From contig JAUEDM010000001.1 in the NCBI GenBank assembly GCA_033439685.1, forward strand, positions 5,828,001 through 5,892,000: a stretch of DNA of 64,000 nt, given 5' to 3'. The notes beneath the pieces are model-generated. The model saw only the letters and a program-made list of their open reading frames with translations. It was not told where the DNA came from and made no database searches. Positions 1 to 11,721 of the stretch are shown one piece after another. Made by a program: the position numbers and the translations under genes. The stretch comes from Apodospora peruviana (lineage: Eukaryota > Ascomycota > Sordariomycetes > Sordariales > Lasiosphaeriaceae). Within the stretch, counting starts at the first letter, position 1; each line of letters begins with the position of its first letter.

Positions 1-581
1 TGACCTCCCACACCCCCCATGTCCCTTGTCCCATGCTCGTCTAGAGTTTGACATTGTCCATGATCTCTGCTTGTTGCAACCGCCATTTCCTGTCAACCTC
101 CGCCCCTCATCTCCCTGCACCGCGTTTTGGGATCGTGGAGACCGCACACCCCCCTCCCGTCCTTGATCCGGCCTCCTGCCGCTCGAGTCGCGATGCAGCC
201 CTTCTCCCATCCTGGTCGCAGAAAGCTTGGCTGCATCCGTCCGCTTGGAGGTCGAAACCTTCCGCTGGCTGGGATATAAGAAACGAGGTCTTGGCTTCCT
301 CCTCCGACTTCCGTCTGTTCTTCCTCTTTTTATAAACTATACCCAACTCTTTTCCCCTTTCTCTTCTATGCTCTGTTCTTCTTTTGCGCGGTGGTAGTGT
401 GTGTTTTCCATTCATTCGTTCCTTTCGACGACTATCGCCACCACTCCTTTGACACTTCCGATATACGGTCTGGAACCATTTTTGTCATTTCATCTCACTC
501 TCTCCAGGCGAGACTAGTCTTCTCCTTTCGACCTTCACACGCTCCCGGCAGCAGCATCTATACCGCCATCCCGATCTCAAA
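1..581. promoter_or_regulatory. upstream region and leader of the N/Q/G-repeat secreted protein gene
   Basis: No gene is convincing here; the short open frames lack codon structure and start context. A TATAA-like string lies at 331-336 in a CT-rich stretch, followed by about 240 bases of pyrimidine-rich sequence up to the ATG at 582. This is the usual look of a promoter plus 5' leader of a highly expressed fungal gene. The promoter assignment is an inference from base composition and position only. Confidence 0.4.
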
Positions 582-2240
582 ATGTTGATGAAAAACACAT
601 TGGCCGCCCTCGTGGGTGTGGCCTTGGTTGCGGAAGCGGCTACTGTTCATCAGTATAGATCTCCCATCGGCCTTGTGAGGCGACAGGGCAAAAATCAGGG
701 CAACCAGGGGAATCAGGGTAACCAGGGGAATCAAGGCAACCAGGGGAATCAAGGCAACCAGGGGAATCAAGGCAACCAGGGGAATCAAGGCAACCAAGGG
801 AATCAAGGCAACCAGGGGAACCAGGGGAACCAGGCACAGGGCAACGATGCCAGCGTGACATGCTTGGCCGCGAACGCCCTCCAAACCGGCTCACAGCAGA
901 CCGGCCAGAATGGAGCTGTTGCTGCTGACGGTCAGGTCAACTCGGACGTGTATGTCTCACTCACTCTACCCGCGCTCACAGCATTTGCTAACTGATTTCA
1001 AGTGACCAAGCCAATTTCATCAACTTCTGCGCTGGAAAGACCCTGACTAACGGTCTGCAAATCAAAGAAGGGTCCTGCAACGGTATCCGTAAGTTAATTA
1101 CCATCACCCCATATCTACTTCGACTGACTCTTGCCAGCGATGGGTGAAATCCCCAGCACCCAAAACATGGTCTCCACCGTGGTTATAAGCCCCAAGAACT
1201 TCGATGTGATCCCGCCCAATCAGACCTTCAATATCACCGTGAACGTTGCCAACATGCAGCTTGGAGCTTTCACCAATGCAACAAGCACATACTACACCGC
1301 GCCTCAGAAGCTGAACGGTGGAGGCCAGATCATCGGCCACACCCACGTGACGGTCCAGGATACCGGCAACAGCCTTAACCCGGAGCAGCCCCTTGATGCC
1401 ACCCAGTTCGCTTTCTTCAAGGGCATCAACGACGCCGGAAACGGCCAGGGTCTCCTTACGACCGCTGTCACCGGAGGTCTTCCCGAGGGCAACTTCCGTG
1501 TCTGCACCATGTCCAGCGCTTCCAACCATCAGCCAGTCCTGATGCCTGTTGCCCAGAGAGGATCGCAAGAGGATTGCCGTTACTTCTCCGTCTCCAACAA
1601 TGCCAACCAAAACGCCGGCGCTGGCCAGGCCAACCAAGGCAATCAGGGTAACCAGGGCAATCAGGGTAATGCCAATGCTGGCCAGGGTAACGCCAACGCC
1701 GGCAATCAGGGTAATGCCAACGCAGGCCAGGACAACGCCAACGCCGGCAACCAGGGCAATGCCAACGCAGGCCAGGGCAATGCCAACGCAGGCCAGGACA
1801 ACGCCAACGCCGGCAACCAGGGTAATGCCAACGGTGGTGGCGGCGGAAAGGGAAAGGGCAACGCCAATCAAGGCAACGCCAACCAAGGCAACGCCAACCA
1901 AGGCAACCAGGCCAACGCCGACGCCAACGCTAATCAAGGCGATGCTGCCCAGGCGGGACAAGATAACGCCCAGGCTGGAGGAAACGCAAACGCAAACGCA
2001 GCAGCCGGAGCGGCGATCGCGGGGGTCCAGGCGCCGGCGGTAGAAGACACCGGCAATGCTGATCGTCCCTTCTCCGTCAACGGTGCCACCTTCGTCAATA
2101 AGGCCGCTGCCGTCCAGCGCGCCTGCGCCATCCAGAACAACGCCTGCTCGGACGCCGTCAACTCTGGACAGGCTCAGGGCTCCTCGGTTGGAGACTGCAA
2201 CGCGCAGGAGGCTGCGTGCCGGGCGGCTGGCGGTGCGTAA
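582..2240 (+). CDS. secreted Asn/Gln/Gly-repeat protein, three exons
   Basis: Exons 582-949, 1003-1088 and 1138-2240 join in frame to 518 residues. Both introns (53 and 49 bp) have good donors (GTATGT, GTAAGT) and AG acceptors; the first has a GCTAAC branch site. Residues 1-19 form a hydrophobic signal peptide. A dibasic Arg33-Arg34, a possible Kex2 site, sits just before a run of Asn-Gln-Gly repeats. The middle part, with its MGEIPST, GHTHVTVQD, FAFFKGINDAGNG and NHQPVLMPVAQRG strings, belongs to a family of fungal secreted proteins sometimes mislabelled 'ribosomal protein S17' in databases (from memory). A second region rich in Gly-Asn-Ala-Asn-Ala-Gly follows, then a short Cys-containing tail ending ACRAAGGA. 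The probable location is cell wall or extracellular matrix; molecular function is unknown. The start at 582 is the first ATG giving a signal peptide. Confidence 0.88.
699..836 (+). repeat. 18-bp coding tandem repeat (GNQGNQ units)
   Basis: About six near-identical 18-bp units, each encoding Gly-Asn-Gln-Gly-Asn-Gln, followed by shorter Gly-Asn-Gln units. The copies differ mainly at single third-position bases, which points to recent slippage or unequal exchange. The array lies wholly inside exon 1 of the secreted protein gene and keeps the frame. Confidence 0.9.
1622..1935 (+). repeat. coding repeats rich in Gly-Asn-Ala-Asn-Ala-Gly
   Basis: Degenerate tandem repeats in exon 3 of the same gene, with units such as GNANAGQ, DNANAGNQ and GNANQ. 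A glycine-lysine interruption (GGGGKGKG) falls in the middle. Units vary in length but always keep the frame. The long antisense open frame over this stretch is a by-product of the repeat. Confidence 0.85.
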
Positions 2241-4022
2241 AAGGGGAGTCTCTTGCTCTTGGACTGGGTTTAAATTGCAGGTTGTGACCTCTCGTCGGCT
2301 GGACTTGAACTTCCACGGAGCTCCATCACACAGAGATGTGTGTAAAGCCAAACACTTCTTCCCTTCTTTATCTCCGGGATGAGGTATTGGCTTATTTTGG
2401 TCTCGCAAGATGGGGGCAGGGAGGGTGTTGTCGCGACAAAAGGGACTCGCTTGGAATGTATCCATACTTCATTCACTGTCTCTCATCATACCGAGAGAGA
2501 GAGAGAGAGGTAATCAGGCTGGTGCAGTCTAGGAATTATTCAAGTCTTGGGTGCTGCTGCTGCTGCTGTGTATTGTGTGTACATGACGAGAGTGTATATG
2601 ATTTAACATTATTTTTATTTATTCTTTTATTTTCTTTCTTCCTCTCTCTATTTCTCTCGCTTTATTTACTATATCTCTCTTTTTCTCTCTTTCTTTACTG
2701 CGACGAGAAAATATCTACCGTCTTGGCCACCTCCTGTTCTTAACTTAATGGGTTGTTGTTTTGTTGGGTTTTATTTCTTTTTAGGTTGTTGTTCTTTTGG
2801 CAGGCGGGCGTCCTCGTACTCCTTACGACTTAGAAGAAAAAGAAAGCTCTTCCACACAACTTTTACCTACCTTACCTACCTTACCTACCTTACTTTTTCA
2901 GGCTGGTGAGTGGCGGCAGGCATTCATTAGAGAGGCAGAAAGAAAGCCATGTGAGGTCAAAAGGAGAGAGGGGGAGGGAGAGAGACAAATGGAAATGCAT
3001 TCAGTATATGTTTGTTTTCTTGTTCACGGGTATGTCTAGTCGTTATAATGTGAGACGAAGTGTGGGACAAAACACCAGCGATGCCAAATATCAGCAACAA
3101 CAATTTTGGTCTGGTCCCTAGTTCTAGTCTGCTACTATAGCCAGCCAGCCACGCACGCAGGTAGGCAGTTCCCCGGGAGTTTTACGGTACGATTTTGGCC
3201 ATTTTTTCTTGGTGGTGGTTATCAGGAAAACCCACCGTCCTACAACTCGGGGAGGAACTCTTGCACCGCGTTCGTACCTATGGAGACGAACTGAGCCGAA
3301 TAAAATGAGAAAATCGTTTTCGACAAGAGAGAGTCCACCTGATCTGATCTGATCTTTTCGGATAGATTTCTATCCTTTCTCGTTCCGTGTCTCAAACCCC
3401 TAACCGATTTTCATGCAAAAACGTTTCCGTCCCAGCATAGCCGGCTATGTAAAAGATGGTTAAGTTAACGAGGGGAGCGGGTTGCGGAGAATTTAGTTTC
3501 AAGCTTTGACAGTCGTCCCTGGGTTGTGCGTGTCGAGCGACGTCGTGCGTGTCGCGCACAGTCGAGTCGGGCTGAAACTTCCCGAGCTTTTTCTTTCCTC
3601 TGCTATTTTCTCTTCACCCTAATATAACAAACAGCATTTATCTGAAGTGATAAAGTGTCATTGTTTGGAAGAAGAGAAAAGGAGTGTTAGATTAGGTAAG
3701 CTTACACGCGCAAACAGACATGCATCGGCTGCACACAGGCGCGCACTTCAATATCTCACACTACTGTAGTTGAATGAGTGCGATGATATATACTTCTTTC
3801 TTGTCTTGTAAGTACATATGGCTGGCAAGCTGGATTTGTGGTTAACGCGGATTAGTTGTTTGCGTCGTGTAAGGGTATTATTGCAGCTGACTTATTCCAC
3901 CTTGGGCTGAGTGTACAAGATACCTAGGTAGGTACTCTATCCCCTTCATCACAAACATCAGGCCAGCAAGACACACCAGCCATGCAGTCATCTCACTTAG
4001 GTATCTATCCATGTAAACAAAC
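2241..4022. other. intergenic region, 3' flanks of two convergent genes
   Basis: No gene seen. It holds a short GA run near 2496-2512, a T/CTCT-rich stretch around 2600-2700, three tandem copies of a 9-bp TTACCTACC-like unit at about 2864-2894, and a CCTAGGTAGGTA motif near 3920-3935. Both flanking genes end here (the left on +, the right on -), so it should contain their terminators, but I cannot point to a defined signal. Confidence 0.5.
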
Positions 4023-7000
4023 TCACCTCTTTTTCGAACCCTTCCCACTTCTCCCGCCCTTCCCCTGGCCCCCACCCCCTCCTGCCTTCGATGACGACCC
4101 ACCAACACTGCCTCCAGACATCATCACCGTCACCTTTCCCACTGGCACACAGTTATACGCCTCTTCCACCTTAAGCCCCTTGATCAGATCAATCTCCCTA
4201 GGCCACATCTTCTCCACATCCGCCGACGCCTCGTCCAACACCCCCTTCTTCCCGGCCGCCAGCCGCCATCGCTCCACAATCTCCTTGACCGCCTTCCCCT
4301 TCTTCGTGTTGCCAGGCTGTATCTTGGCCTTGTACTTGACCTTGTTCAGCGCGTTCCACGGCGCGCAGATGGGTATCGCCTCGAGGATCTCGTCGCCGGG
4401 CAGCGGCGTGCCCACAAGCGCGTCGAGGGGCGACATCTCCATGGCCTCGGCCTCGTCGAGCATCTCGACGCCCTCGTCCAGCAGGAGCTTGCGGACCTCC
4501 TCGTGCTCGGCGATCTCGCGCTTGGCCCGCTCCTGCTGTTTCTGGCGGCGCTCACGCGCGGCCGCCGCCTCGGCTTCGCGCTGTGCCTTGGCCGCAGCTT
4601 CGGCTTCGGCCTTTTGACGGCCTGCTGTGACGCCGATAAGAGACTCCATCAGGAACCTGTCTTCTTCGTCTTGGTCCTTGTATTTGGCCGCTATCTTCTT
4701 TGCCTTGCCGCGCTGACCGCGCTTTGTTACTGGCTTTTTCGCCGGCGCCGCCAGGGTTGATTGAGAAGCAGCTGTGGATGAAGTTCCTGCAACTGACGAG
4801 TGGCTAACAGACGAGGAACGCCCAGGCTTCTCCTCGTGCTCTTCACTTTGAGCATCGGATCCAGCTTTCTCTTTGGCCTCTTGAGCAGCTTCTTCTTCCT
4901 GTCCGGGTACGCTTCCACCGGGCTGCTCGTTTGACAGCTTGAGCTGTTCTAGTTTGCTAGACGGCGGCTCGAAATTGCTTTGGTTATCGGTGCCAGGTAT
5001 GTCTTTATGATCTACCGATTGCGACTGCAAAGGGTTTGCCCTTCTTCGGCCATCTCTTTGGTCGTCTCCCTCGTCATCACTGTCGGAGTCGTCATCTGAT
5101 TCCGTACCGCGAGCACCGCTCTCACCGGCGTCCGCAGCTGCTGCCTCTGAAGCAACGTCGGCAGTGTGGGTATTAGGCTCTCCGACATCGTACAATCTGT
5201 GCCTAACATGCTTGGCTTTGCTTTCCTCAGAAATCCGGAACAGTAAACCAAACCCGAGCGCCAAGAGGGCAGGTGGCAAAAGGTTGCGTTTTCCTCGAAC
5301 CATGAAGGATCTTCAACACCAAGTATTAGCGATTGTCAGGTGAAATGTCTTCAAGCACCATCATGAACATGCATACCCAACTTGAAGAAATTCGCCTGTC
5401 GGCGCAGTCTTGGAGACCTGGTCGGCATTGACCCACCAGGCTCCCATGCCAGCCTTCGAGTCCCATGCATTTGAACCTGATCATACCAAAGTTAGCATTT
5501 CTCTTTGAACCCAAGTGAGAGATGGTTAGCAGCCCCCTGCTTTGAGAAAACTTACAGCACACAGAAAGATTTCCAGCCTGGGCAAGTGTTGACGGAGGGA
5601 TAGGGGCATCAGGCGTTCTTGGGTTATTCTTGATAATGACACTGGCGGCGCCATGCATGTCGGCGTGCACATAAACATCGCCTTTTCTCAAGTATCGCTT
5701 GTAAAGCATCTCGTTTTGCTGGGCATCTCGACCACCGAGCACCAGATAGCCATCTGACGAGATAAACCAGATAAACTTTTCGAACCACATCTGTTTTCTG
5801 ATGGGTTGGAGGACCGGCTTCTCTTGCTTTAATCCCTTTCTAAGATCCTCCTGAATCTTTTGCTCGGCATTCTTCAGTGCCAAGGTAGATTGGAGAACAG
5901 TCTTCTGCTCTTTATCGGCAGCCGTGCGCTTCTGGTCGTAGTACTCCCGCGCGTTGTTCCACGGGCTAAGCCCTAGGTTAATGTCAACCTCAAGACTCTT
6001 GCTTGCCGGCTTGGGCTTGCTCGACTCGGCTTCATCATCCGAAACCTCATCATCAGTCTCGTAGTCAAGCTCTCCTTCCGCCTCTTCTTCCTCGCCTTCC
6101 CCAATAACCAAGGTGATCATGTTCTCACTCAACCTCATTGGCATCTTGATGATCGCTGCAACAGGGTTACACAGCCTCTGCTCTCTCTCCACTAGTCTGT
6201 TGACATCTTCCCAGTCCATGCCCTGCTGGAGGAGGCCATTAACAGCATCCATGGCCTCACCGACGCGTTCCACGTTTGCTTCAATGGCCGCTGCTTTGCG
6301 AAAATTTAGCATTTGTGCCTCGTGAAGCCCTTCGATACGCTTGGCTTGCACCTCACGGACGGTATCCAGTTTCCGTTTGGCCGCGGCTTCACGTTCGCTC
6401 AGTCGGGACTCTAGCTTTTGTCCTTCCAATGACGAGAAGAACTCGTCGACTGTTTTATTGTAGCCCTCAAAGGATAATATCTGGCATTCTGGGCTGTCTT
6501 CAAACTGCTTAGGCAAGAACGGCTGGAAGTCTTCGTAAAGCAGGGGTTTCGCCTTGTCTGATGTGGATTGAGTATCATCATCCTTCGTAGCACCAGGCCT
6601 AGACTTAGCGACGATGTATCCTTTCGAGGTTGCGGAACTGGTGACTTCGTCCAGGATATCCCGAGCTTTCTCTAACGACCGAAACAAAGAATCAAGCAGG
6701 GATTCATTATCTAGGATATCAGAAGGCTTGGTAGCAGGGTCAAAGCTCATGAGTCTAAAGACGTGGTCGACAAGAATCGGTGGCAGTTCGGTTATAGTGG
6801 TCGCCAGTCCACGCCTCAGCTCATCTTGTCCCTTCTTCTTCATCTTTTTCCCGGCGGCCTGGCTAGAGGCAGCTTTCTGGACGGTCATCTCGAGTGCATT
6901 CCGTAGACGCTCCTTGGTAAGCGTCGGAACACCACCAAAGTTCTGGCGGTTTTCGAGGGTATAAGTCAGGCCCACTCGCTGGGGTTCTTGGCCTTCTCCC

Positions 7001-7469
7001 TCAGGGACATTGCGCAACAAGGCAAGGATTTTAAGGGACGCATCGGTCAGGATGACATTTCCACTGGCAAAGAACTCGAGGTACAGGCGGTAGGCACCAT
7101 CGCTGAACTGAAACTCGATGATGCGGTCGGTGCCAATCTGCGAGACGGAGGTAACGCGGCGTGTCTTGAGGAACTTGCGTAGCCGGGCAACAAAGTTGCT
7201 GGGCGCCGGGGCGGTGGTTCTGGCAAAATCTGTCAGGTGGCAGCGGAACCCTGACTCGATGAGAAGCTGGTGTCTGCTGTTCGGCTTCGCGAGTTTGAGG
7301 AGGAGAATCTTGGAGTTGAGGTCGTAGACGTTTGCGACTCGCAGCGACACCAGCGATTCCGAGAGCTCGTGTGCCACAACCTAGACAATGTCAACCGATT
7401 GCCAGAGCTTTTCGGGGCGATAACCAGTCTACGTACCTTGACATCTAACGACGAGAACCTTTGCTTCAT
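4023..7469 (-). CDS. RQC2: RQC2/NEMF-type ribosome quality control factor (NFACT family), four exons
   Basis: Exons on the minus strand are 7469-7437, 7380-5556, 5476-5377 and 5310-4023, joined in frame to 1081 residues; introns are 56, 79 and 66 bp. Rqc2 (Tae2/NEMF) binds stalled 60S-peptidyl-tRNA complexes, recruits the Ltn1 ligase and directs C-terminal Ala/Thr (CAT) tailing. The N-terminus MKQRFSSLD and the GTDR at 94-97 match conserved NFACT-N motifs; Asp9 and Asp96-Arg97 correspond to the tRNA-reading residues D9, D98 and R99 of yeast. A coiled-coil-rich middle (about 320-520) is followed by the NFACT-R domain (about 530-650, KFIWFISSDGYLVLGGRD and DVYVHADMHGA), an acidic/basic linker, and NFACT-C (about 945-1050, DALVGTPLPGDEILEAIP). 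The Gly/Lys-rich tail ends in KKR. Length is close to yeast Rqc2 (1038). The first exon encodes only 11 residues. Confidence 0.95.
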
Positions 7470-9937
7470 CTTGAGGTGTGTTACTGAGCTTGTCTCTGCG
7501 TTTGCGGCTGGTTTCCAGTGGTGGCGGAAGCTAAACGTGCCAAAGTCAGCATCATTCCGCGCCTGTCCCTAATGGCGGGGTAGTGGGGTCCATCCTTCTC
7601 ACGACAAACACATCCATTTACGTCAGCACCTCACATCCCATCTCCTATCCGTACCACGACTTGACTTCCATGCCGGCCCATCCTCCATTTTCACCGATCA
7701 GGGCCTAATATTTATTACGGCCAGCGCATGGAAGACATAGCTGCAAGACTGGTCACTAACTAGGTGGCTATACCAAGGACGACTGCACTGCCCGTTTGCA
7801 CCGGCCCCGGTTGTTTTTGCACAAACGTGTTCCGCTGGACAAGGACTGAGTGGCTACGTAACAAGCCAATGCAAACCTATATACAGGTTATCACGGATTG
7901 CCCCGTATCTCTTCACTCCCAGAATGTCGGAATCCAGGGACTTCGCCGATCGAGACGGCACGGACGGTGAGAATCTGAACTTGTGCCTGAAGGTAGCGTG
8001 CAGGACGTTCTAGCAGATCATGAATCATCATCAAGGCTAGTTGAAGTCTAACTGTATCCTTTGGAGCGCGCAGGTACGGAGTACTACCGGTAGCGCACAG
8101 GATCAAAGACGAGCTGGCTGTCGACGGATCTCGTCGAGACCAACGTGAACACTCTTTCAAGACTTGCTTTGCCGTTGGAAAGCGTCGGGTTGGCGAACTG
8201 CTACCATCGGAGCAGTGTTTAGCCATGCGCCATGACGTGCAGCACTGTAATTTGTACCGCTGTTTTTTCAAGTGAAATCTGGCGACAGCATCCATCTCAG
8301 TACGTTGTCAATGCGAGTGAGGCTCGATAGCATGTGACTTGGAGCCGAGACAGGGGAGCTTCCGGCGAAGCGGCTCGTCCCATACACGTGTCGGAGCCAT
8401 CAGATCGGACGGGACCGTCAGGGGTAGAAAAGTTGCCATGACAACTGCAACTCCAAAAGGCCTCGGCAAAAGTTCAACGAAAGATCACACCATGTTGCCC
8501 TGCCAAAAGAATCTATCGACACAGAGGCGGTCAGGAACGACAAGTCGAGGGCCAGCCGGAGACTGGACCTGTCATCGTAAATAATTCTTTGTCCACCTCT
8601 GGCTTGAGATCATTGACCTTCCACTGACAGACACCTGTCAAGCCAGCAGAAGGGACGCCCTCACAGTCAAGGGTCAGGCTTGCATAAGTTGGAGGGTTGG
8701 GGTCAACAGCTACCCAATCGCGATTGCCCACGATTGTGCTCACAGCAGAAGAGCAGAGAGGTTGGGAGAGCTGTTGAGAACAGCTCAGTGACCAATGGAC
8801 GCTCGTAATTTCTGGAGATCTGCCATTTGGGCTTTCCAGCCTGCAGATTTCGGTGCTGCAGCCGCGGTCCACAGTCAGAGGAGTTGAGACAGACCTCAAT
8901 CACCAGCCACCTATCAGCAGTGCCGGATGCCCAGGTGGTGACTGGCAAACGTGTGCTCCCCCGTCCAGCTCGCGGCCTAGCGTTGACTTGTCAGCCCGGG
9001 AGGCCTGGGGTCTGGAGCCTGTCGGTGGCGCCCAAAGTGCAGCCGAGTGGAGCGCGAGAAATTGTGAGGATCGTCGAAACTCGCGGAGAGAGACAGGCGC
9101 CTACAATTGACAATCCTATCGAGATGGCAGGCCATTTTCAAGCGTCCAATGCCTCCAGATAGCTTCATAATGTCTGCGAACACTCATGATTAAGAGATTT
9201 GAAGAGGTTGGTTGGACGGACAGATGTCGTTGCCCTCGTTTGCTGCAGATTTCGCTGATGAGAGCCAGCGTCGAATTAAACACGATGGCTGCTCCTTTTC
9301 AGCTGATGTGTCGAGAGAGCTCCCTGTTCGAATTGGCTCGACGCGTTTGCTGCTGCAGTGCTGGGCCCTGATGGACAGGGGTGGCTGGGAGAGGAGGTGG
9401 GAGCGGACCGGGGGCTCGTGCAATCAGAGTTCGCCTCGCAAAGATAAACTGGGGCACGCTAATCCATTTTGACGGACGATAAACAAGCTGCCCGCCCCGT
9501 GTTCCCCACACCATGTAAACACAGAGCCTGGAACTCCTGCCATCTGTGATTTCCCAATGGTTTCCTTGTCTGACAGTCTGACCAGACACACTGGCCATGG
9601 TCTGGTACCAGGTACATACACATCAGACGGCGCCGTCCCATTGGACTGTGGAGGGTCTGGATATGCACCTCCGCGAAGCCCCGGACAACCAGACCATGTT
9701 CTCCGGGGGCCCAATATTTGAACAGTCCTCCTCGTGCAGCTGCGCCTTCTGCTCTCCGACCTGATCTTCTCTTCTCTCTCCAGCTGCCTCTCTTCATCCC
9801 AACCACTCACAACCAACCACAAATCCAATTCCCCCTCTCCATTCCGATTCCTAGAGAATTCGATTGAAACCAGAGCAAAAGAAGACGGGTCGTTACTTGA
9901 CCGCCTTCTCACCTCCTTTCTTTCGACTTCTTTCTAG
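7470..9937. other. divergent intergenic region between RQC2 and hex1
   Basis: About 2.4 kb without a convincing gene. The open frames overlap on both strands and show no recognisable motif or splice-consistent extension. The right end (about 9730-9937) becomes strongly CT-rich, ending in a possible 3' splice site at 9935-9937 (TTTCTAG), consistent with the leader or first intron of hex1. It presumably carries both divergent promoters. Confidence 0.5.
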
Positions 9938-11033
9938 AAAGAAGCAAGAGGGATCTTCTTGTCTTCCTTTCGATACATCGGAAGGTCGAGGAGAAGACTG
10001 CCTCTTCGCGCCTAAAGGTCGCCAACCTGGACTTTGAAGCCCGCGTTCCGGTTCCCTTCAGCATCTTCCCGTCATCATATCGGGAATCTGAGACCGCTGC
10101 CACCACCCAGACCCACACCCATCAGGAGCTCGAGATCAAGCTCCCCGAGCGAGCCGGACGGGAAGGTCAACACTCTTCGTTCCAAGCTCAGGCAGCACTC
10201 CCGCGCTTCAGAGAAGAAGAGGTCCGCATCACTCGCGAAGAGGAACAATACCGCCGTCCCGGTGTCCGTCAGGAGTCGTACTACCGTGAAGAGCACCGCA
10301 GGTAAGCTTCATTTTCTCTTTCTCCGACAGTGTGCGATTGGGCTTTGCTGGCCTGCTTTGGTTGGGCTGGAAGTGGACCAAATGTTATGGTAAACATCAA
10401 GGCCGGCCACTATTCGTTGCAATTTGCGATCCTGGCCTAGTGGACCGGGCTATTTTTTTCTGGTTCATCAAGCGCCATCGGAAGCTTGGCCCTTGGCTAG
10501 CCTCCACAGTTGACCAAGTGATGGCTGGAGCAAGGACATCACGCGGATTTTGGACGGGGGGAAAAACGAAACCAAATCATCAACAAACTAACTTGAACAT
10601 CAGACCCAAATCTTCCTACTCCGAGTCTCGTGTTGAGATCGACAGTACTCACCGTCCCCACAACTCTGCTATCGACGTTGCCGAACGTGAATACCGCTCC
10701 CGCTTCCAGCCCAACTATATTGACGAGGTCCGGGTAACTGGTACCACCGTCGACGGCTCAGTCCACCGCCCGGCCTACAAGGAAAGCATCCACATCGACG
10801 CCACCACTGTCGACCCTCCCCGCCGCCCCGCCAGCTCCTACACTGAGAGCATCCACATCGACGAGACTACCGTCGACGCTCCCCGCTATCGTCCCGCTTC
10901 CAAGGCCTCCAGCCGCGTCAGCGAGTCAACCATCGACCTCCCCGCCCCCCGTTCTCACTTCCACAAGGACGTGAGCATCACCGAAGAGACCGTAGACTAT
11001 CCCCGTTACGCAGCTTCGCGCCCCAAATCCAAG
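9938..11033 (+). CDS. N-terminal extension exons of the long HEX-1 form (start codon not found)
   Basis: The reading frame that enters the short HEX-1 form in phase runs back through 10604-11033, a 302-bp intron (10302-10603, GTAAGC..CATCAG), and an upstream exon ending at 10301. That upstream frame is open back to a TGA near 9896 but contains no ATG, so the initiator must be on a further upstream exon I could not identify; 9938 is a possible acceptor-defined edge. The protein is charged (EEEVRITREEEQYRRPG) and then shows about six loose repeats of roughly 20 residues around the core 'HID-TTVD-PR-RPA'. Known HEX-1 genes of other Pezizomycotina have comparable long N-terminal forms made by alternative start or splicing (general knowledge). 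Alternatively this is a transcribed leader of the short form only, but the in-frame repeats argue for coding. Confidence 0.6.
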
Positions 11034-11721
11034 ATGGGTTACTACGACGAGGACGGTAAGCAGCACCCTTTCCCATTCCACAGCCCCCCCCCCCCCCCCC
11101 ACACACAAGTGTTGTGCTCACGTAGATTCCCCAGGCCACTACCACTCTTTCCGTCACGGCATGCACAAGATGGCTGACAGAATCCTCCATCCTGAAGGCC
11201 ATGAGCGCATTGAGGTGACCGAGGTCCGTGAGACCCGCGGCAGCCGCTCTCGCTCGTCTTCGGATGAGGTGACAGCCCCTAACACCGTGACCATCCCGTG
11301 CCACCACATCCGCCTCGGCGATATCCTAATCCTCCAGGGCCGTCCCTGCCAGGTCATCCGCATCTCGACCTCGGCCGCCACTGGCCAGCACCGTTATCTC
11401 GGTGTCGACCTGTTCACCAAGCAGCTGCACGAGGAGTCGTCGTTCGTCTCAAACCCGGCCCCCAGTGTCGTTGTCCAGACCATGCTCGGCCCAGTCTTCA
11501 AGCAGTACCGCGTCCTCGACATGCAGGAGGGCTCCATCGTCGCCATGACCGAGACCGGCGATGTCAAGCAGAACCTGCCCGTCATTGACCAGAGCAGCCT
11601 GTGGAGCCGTCTCCAGAAGGCGTTCGAGTCTGGTCGTGGCAGCGTCCGTGTCCTGGTTGTCAGCGACCACGGCCGTGAGATGGCTGTCGACATGAAGGTT
11701 GTCCATGGCTCCCGTCTCTAA
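11034..11721 (+). CDS. hex1: Woronin body major protein HEX-1 (short form)
   Basis: The short form starts at the ATG at 11034 (MGYYDEDG), with exons 11034-11055 and 11135-11721, giving 202 residues. HEX-1 self-assembles into the crystalline core of Woronin bodies, peroxisome-derived organelles that plug septal pores after hyphal injury. The C-terminal about 145 residues form the eIF5A-like double beta-barrel (TVTIPCHHIRLGDILILQG onward), nearly invariant across the family, and the last three residues are SRL, a PTS1 peroxisomal signal. The 79-bp intron contains a run of 17 C (11084-11100). Its position after MGYYDEDG matches the Neurospora N-terminus. The upstream sequence continues in frame, so a longer isoform is likely. 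An AATAAA occurs at 12084. Confidence 0.96.

Noticed and set aside
1104..2465. Long antisense open frame (about 450 codons) over the N/Q/G-repeat gene
   Set aside because: It arises because tandem repeats lack stops in several frames. The plus-strand model has signal peptide, introns and family motifs; the antisense product is only Val/Gly/Leu-rich repeat.
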